Of a stretch of 64,000 nucleotides of DNA, positions 62,826 through 64,000 are shown piece by piece. The position numbers were made by a program, and so were the translations under genes. The notes below the pieces were generated by a model. It was not told the DNA's origin. It saw nothing but the letters and a program-made list of their open reading frames with translations, and did not search any database. Source of the stretch: Pseudomonas fluorescens (GTDB lineage: Bacteria; Pseudomonadota; Gammaproteobacteria; Pseudomonadales; Pseudomonadaceae); NCBI RefSeq assembly GCF_019212185.1, contig NZ_CP078138.1, positions 3,764,501 through 3,828,500 on the forward strand, in the 5' to 3' direction. The first letter of the stretch is position 1. Every line of letters starts with the position of its first letter.

Positions 62826-63082
62826 TGGATGGCATCCGACTTGAACAGGATATTTGGCACCTGAATCGACTTCGAGCTGCATTCCTGCGGGCCCATGTAA
62901 CCGGTGCGCTGGTCTTCCGGCAGGTTCTGCAATTCCCAGGCGATCATCGCCTGCAGGGACAGTTCACGCTGCTCGGTGGTCAGTTTGCCGCCGTCGGACC
63001 ACTTGCCGATCTCCACCGCCAGTTTCAGGCTCTGGTAGATCTCGGGGGTGATGTTGCTGATCATTTCGTTGAAAGAGGACAT
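62822..63082 (-). CDS. yeaC: YeaC-like (DUF1315) small protein
   Basis: 86 residues, close to E. coli YeaC in pattern: ISNITPEIYQSLKLAVEIGK, WSDGGKLTTEQRE, and a conserved C-terminal PNILFKS. Cytoplasmic, function unknown. GGAG is 7 bases before the ATG. It lies 34 bases after the rhomboid gene and overlaps the next start. Confidence 0.88.
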   Translation of the reverse strand: MSSFNEMISNITPEIYQSLKLAVEIGKWSDGGKLTTEQRELSLQAMIAWELQNLPEDQRTGYMGPQECSSKSIQVPNILFKSDAIH

Positions 63083-63116
63083 CAGGGTCTCCGTGCTCTT
63101 CAGTGACGTAACAGAA

Positions 63117-63986
63117 TTAGAGGGCGATTTTACGGCGACTGTACAAGCCGCCCAACAAACCGCTGAAGCATCCGACGAGTAACCCGCCGACATGGGCCGC
63201 GTTGGCGATTTCGCCGAAGCCGATCATCGACATCAGCCCGGACATGCACAGCGCCAGCCACACCAGCATCATCACCAGCACCCCACGGGGCAGGCGATAC
63301 GCCGGGTTGGGCGCCAGCCACTGGTAGATCCAGCAGTGTCCGAGCAAGCCGTAGAGCACCCCGGACAGGCCGCCGAACAGCCCCGGACCGCCGTAGTAAT
63401 ATTGCGCGTAGTTCGACACCAGGCTGAACAGCAGGGTCAGGCCCAGCAGGTTGATCCCACCCTGGCGCGCCTCGATGCGCCGCCCCAGTTCCCAGTACCA
63501 CATGCCGTTCATGGCGATGTGCAGGAAGCCGAAGTGAATCAGCATCGGCGTCACCAGGCGCCACCACTGCCCTGCCGCCAGGCTCTCGGTCAGCGAGGTG
63601 AACTGGATGTATTCGCCCGCCACCCGGTATTGCAGGAAGGAAAACCATTCCATGGTGTCGAGATTGGAGCCCAGCAGCGTCAGGCCGCCGACGATCAGGG
63701 TTGCCAGCAGCACCAGCGCGGTCATCGGGCTGTGGCGCAGTTGCTCGACAAAGCCCGGACGCTGCGAGCGCGCGGCCGGTGGCAGGTCCAGTTGCTGATC
63801 GGGATCGCCCGCCGGAAAGCGCTGATACAGCGAGCGCACGTCCTCACTGATCGCCTCCGGCGCCCACAGCACCTGCTCGCCAGCCTCTTCGCTGACCCGA
63901 TGGGGCACCTGCATACGCTGCAGCAGTTTGACGAAACCACTGAGATCAACACTCAGCGGCAGGCGCAGTACGGCAACAGCAGTCAT
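63117..63986 (-). CDS. Rhomboid-family intramembrane serine protease
   Basis: 289 residues, complete. An N-terminal cytoplasmic domain (1-85) precedes six membrane helices. The catalytic Ser208 (GGLSGVLYGLLGH) and His265 (ANAAHVGGLLVG) are present, as are the oxyanion residues His156 and Asn160 (HFGFLHIAMN). It resembles GlpG and cleaves membrane proteins within the lipid layer; substrate unknown. It begins a minus-strand run with yeaC, DUF2797 and pepN. Confidence 0.93.
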   Translation of the reverse strand: MTAVAVLRLPLSVDLSGFVKLLQRMQVPHRVSEEAGEQVLWAPEAISEDVRSLYQRFPAGDPDQQLDLPPAARSQRPGFVEQLRHSPMTALVLLATLIVGGLTLLGSNLDTMEWFSFLQYRVAGEYIQFTSLTESLAAGQWWRLVTPMLIHFGFLHIAMNGMWYWELGRRIEARQGGINLLGLTLLFSLVSNYAQYYYGGPGLFGGLSGVLYGLLGHCWIYQWLAPNPAYRLPRGVLVMMLVWLALCMSGLMSMIGFGEIANAAHVGGLLVGCFSGLLGGLYSRRKIAL

Positions 63987-64000
63987 TGCGGGGCCTCCGG

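Overview
The window is a stretch of chromosome from a high-GC gammaproteobacterium, almost certainly a Pseudomonas of the fluorescens/putida type. The reasons are the dense, GC-rich coding, typical Pseudomonas REP elements (tails of the GTAGGAGC / GCTCCTAC kind), a 180-kDa class NAD-glutamate dehydrogenase, a dpkA-type D-lysine cluster, a FecI/FecR/receptor iron module and a DUF6543 giant protein. No rRNA, tRNA, CRISPR array, insertion sequence or prophage was seen. Most of the content is ordinary metabolism and transport, with a few islands of unfamiliar genes.

Layout. 1-1607: tail of an AraC-type regulator, then a copper pair (SCO1/SenC lipoprotein and PCu(A)C chaperone). 1608-5916: REPs, then a Fur-box-like site, an ECF sigma factor, a FecR-like anti-sigma and a TonB receptor with a signalling domain. 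6138-9248: a membrane histidine kinase without a partner, a lower-GC gene of unknown function, and a glutathione S-transferase. 9429-15041: a four-gene set (glutamine-synthetase-like ligase, aldehyde dehydrogenase, iron alcohol dehydrogenase, APC permease) that reads like catabolism of an amine by gamma-glutamylation, probably an amino-alcohol. 15048-17633: a broken RibD-C type reductase and a second TonB receptor. 17645-24099: D-lysine cluster (dpkA, divergent from an RpiR regulator, polar amino acid ABC transporter and AmaD-like oxidase), with a clear palindrome in the divergent promoter.

24362-32397: an unknown protein that looks like a beta-trefoil, gdhB, an unknown protein rich in zinc-ribbon cysteine pairs, and a small acidic protein. 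32474-35877: LhgR-like GntR regulator, L-2-hydroxyglutarate oxidase and an MFS transporter; an identical operator-like palindrome lies before both the regulator and the oxidase. 36056-42916: a tight MoxR / DUF58 / DUF4381 / VWA / VWA-TPR / BatD operon. 43044-48525: sbcD, sbcC and a coupled glutathione S-transferase. 48599-50394: small secreted protein, lactonase-fold beta-propeller protein and a small acidic protein. 50575-55404: a 1609-residue DUF6543/dermonecrotic-toxin-like protein. 55478-58943: MMPL/RND transporter with its YCF48-like partner. 59327-63986: rhomboid protease, YeaC, DUF2797 protein and aminopeptidase N in one minus-strand run.

How they may work together. The D-lysine cluster feeds L-pipecolate into lysine degradation, whose glutarate branch ends in L-2-hydroxyglutarate; lhgO turns that into 2-oxoglutarate and gdhB links 2-oxoglutarate with glutamate. 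The window therefore carries the entry and exit of one amino acid pathway, but not its middle steps. Functional names rest on reading the proteins by eye; no database search was possible.
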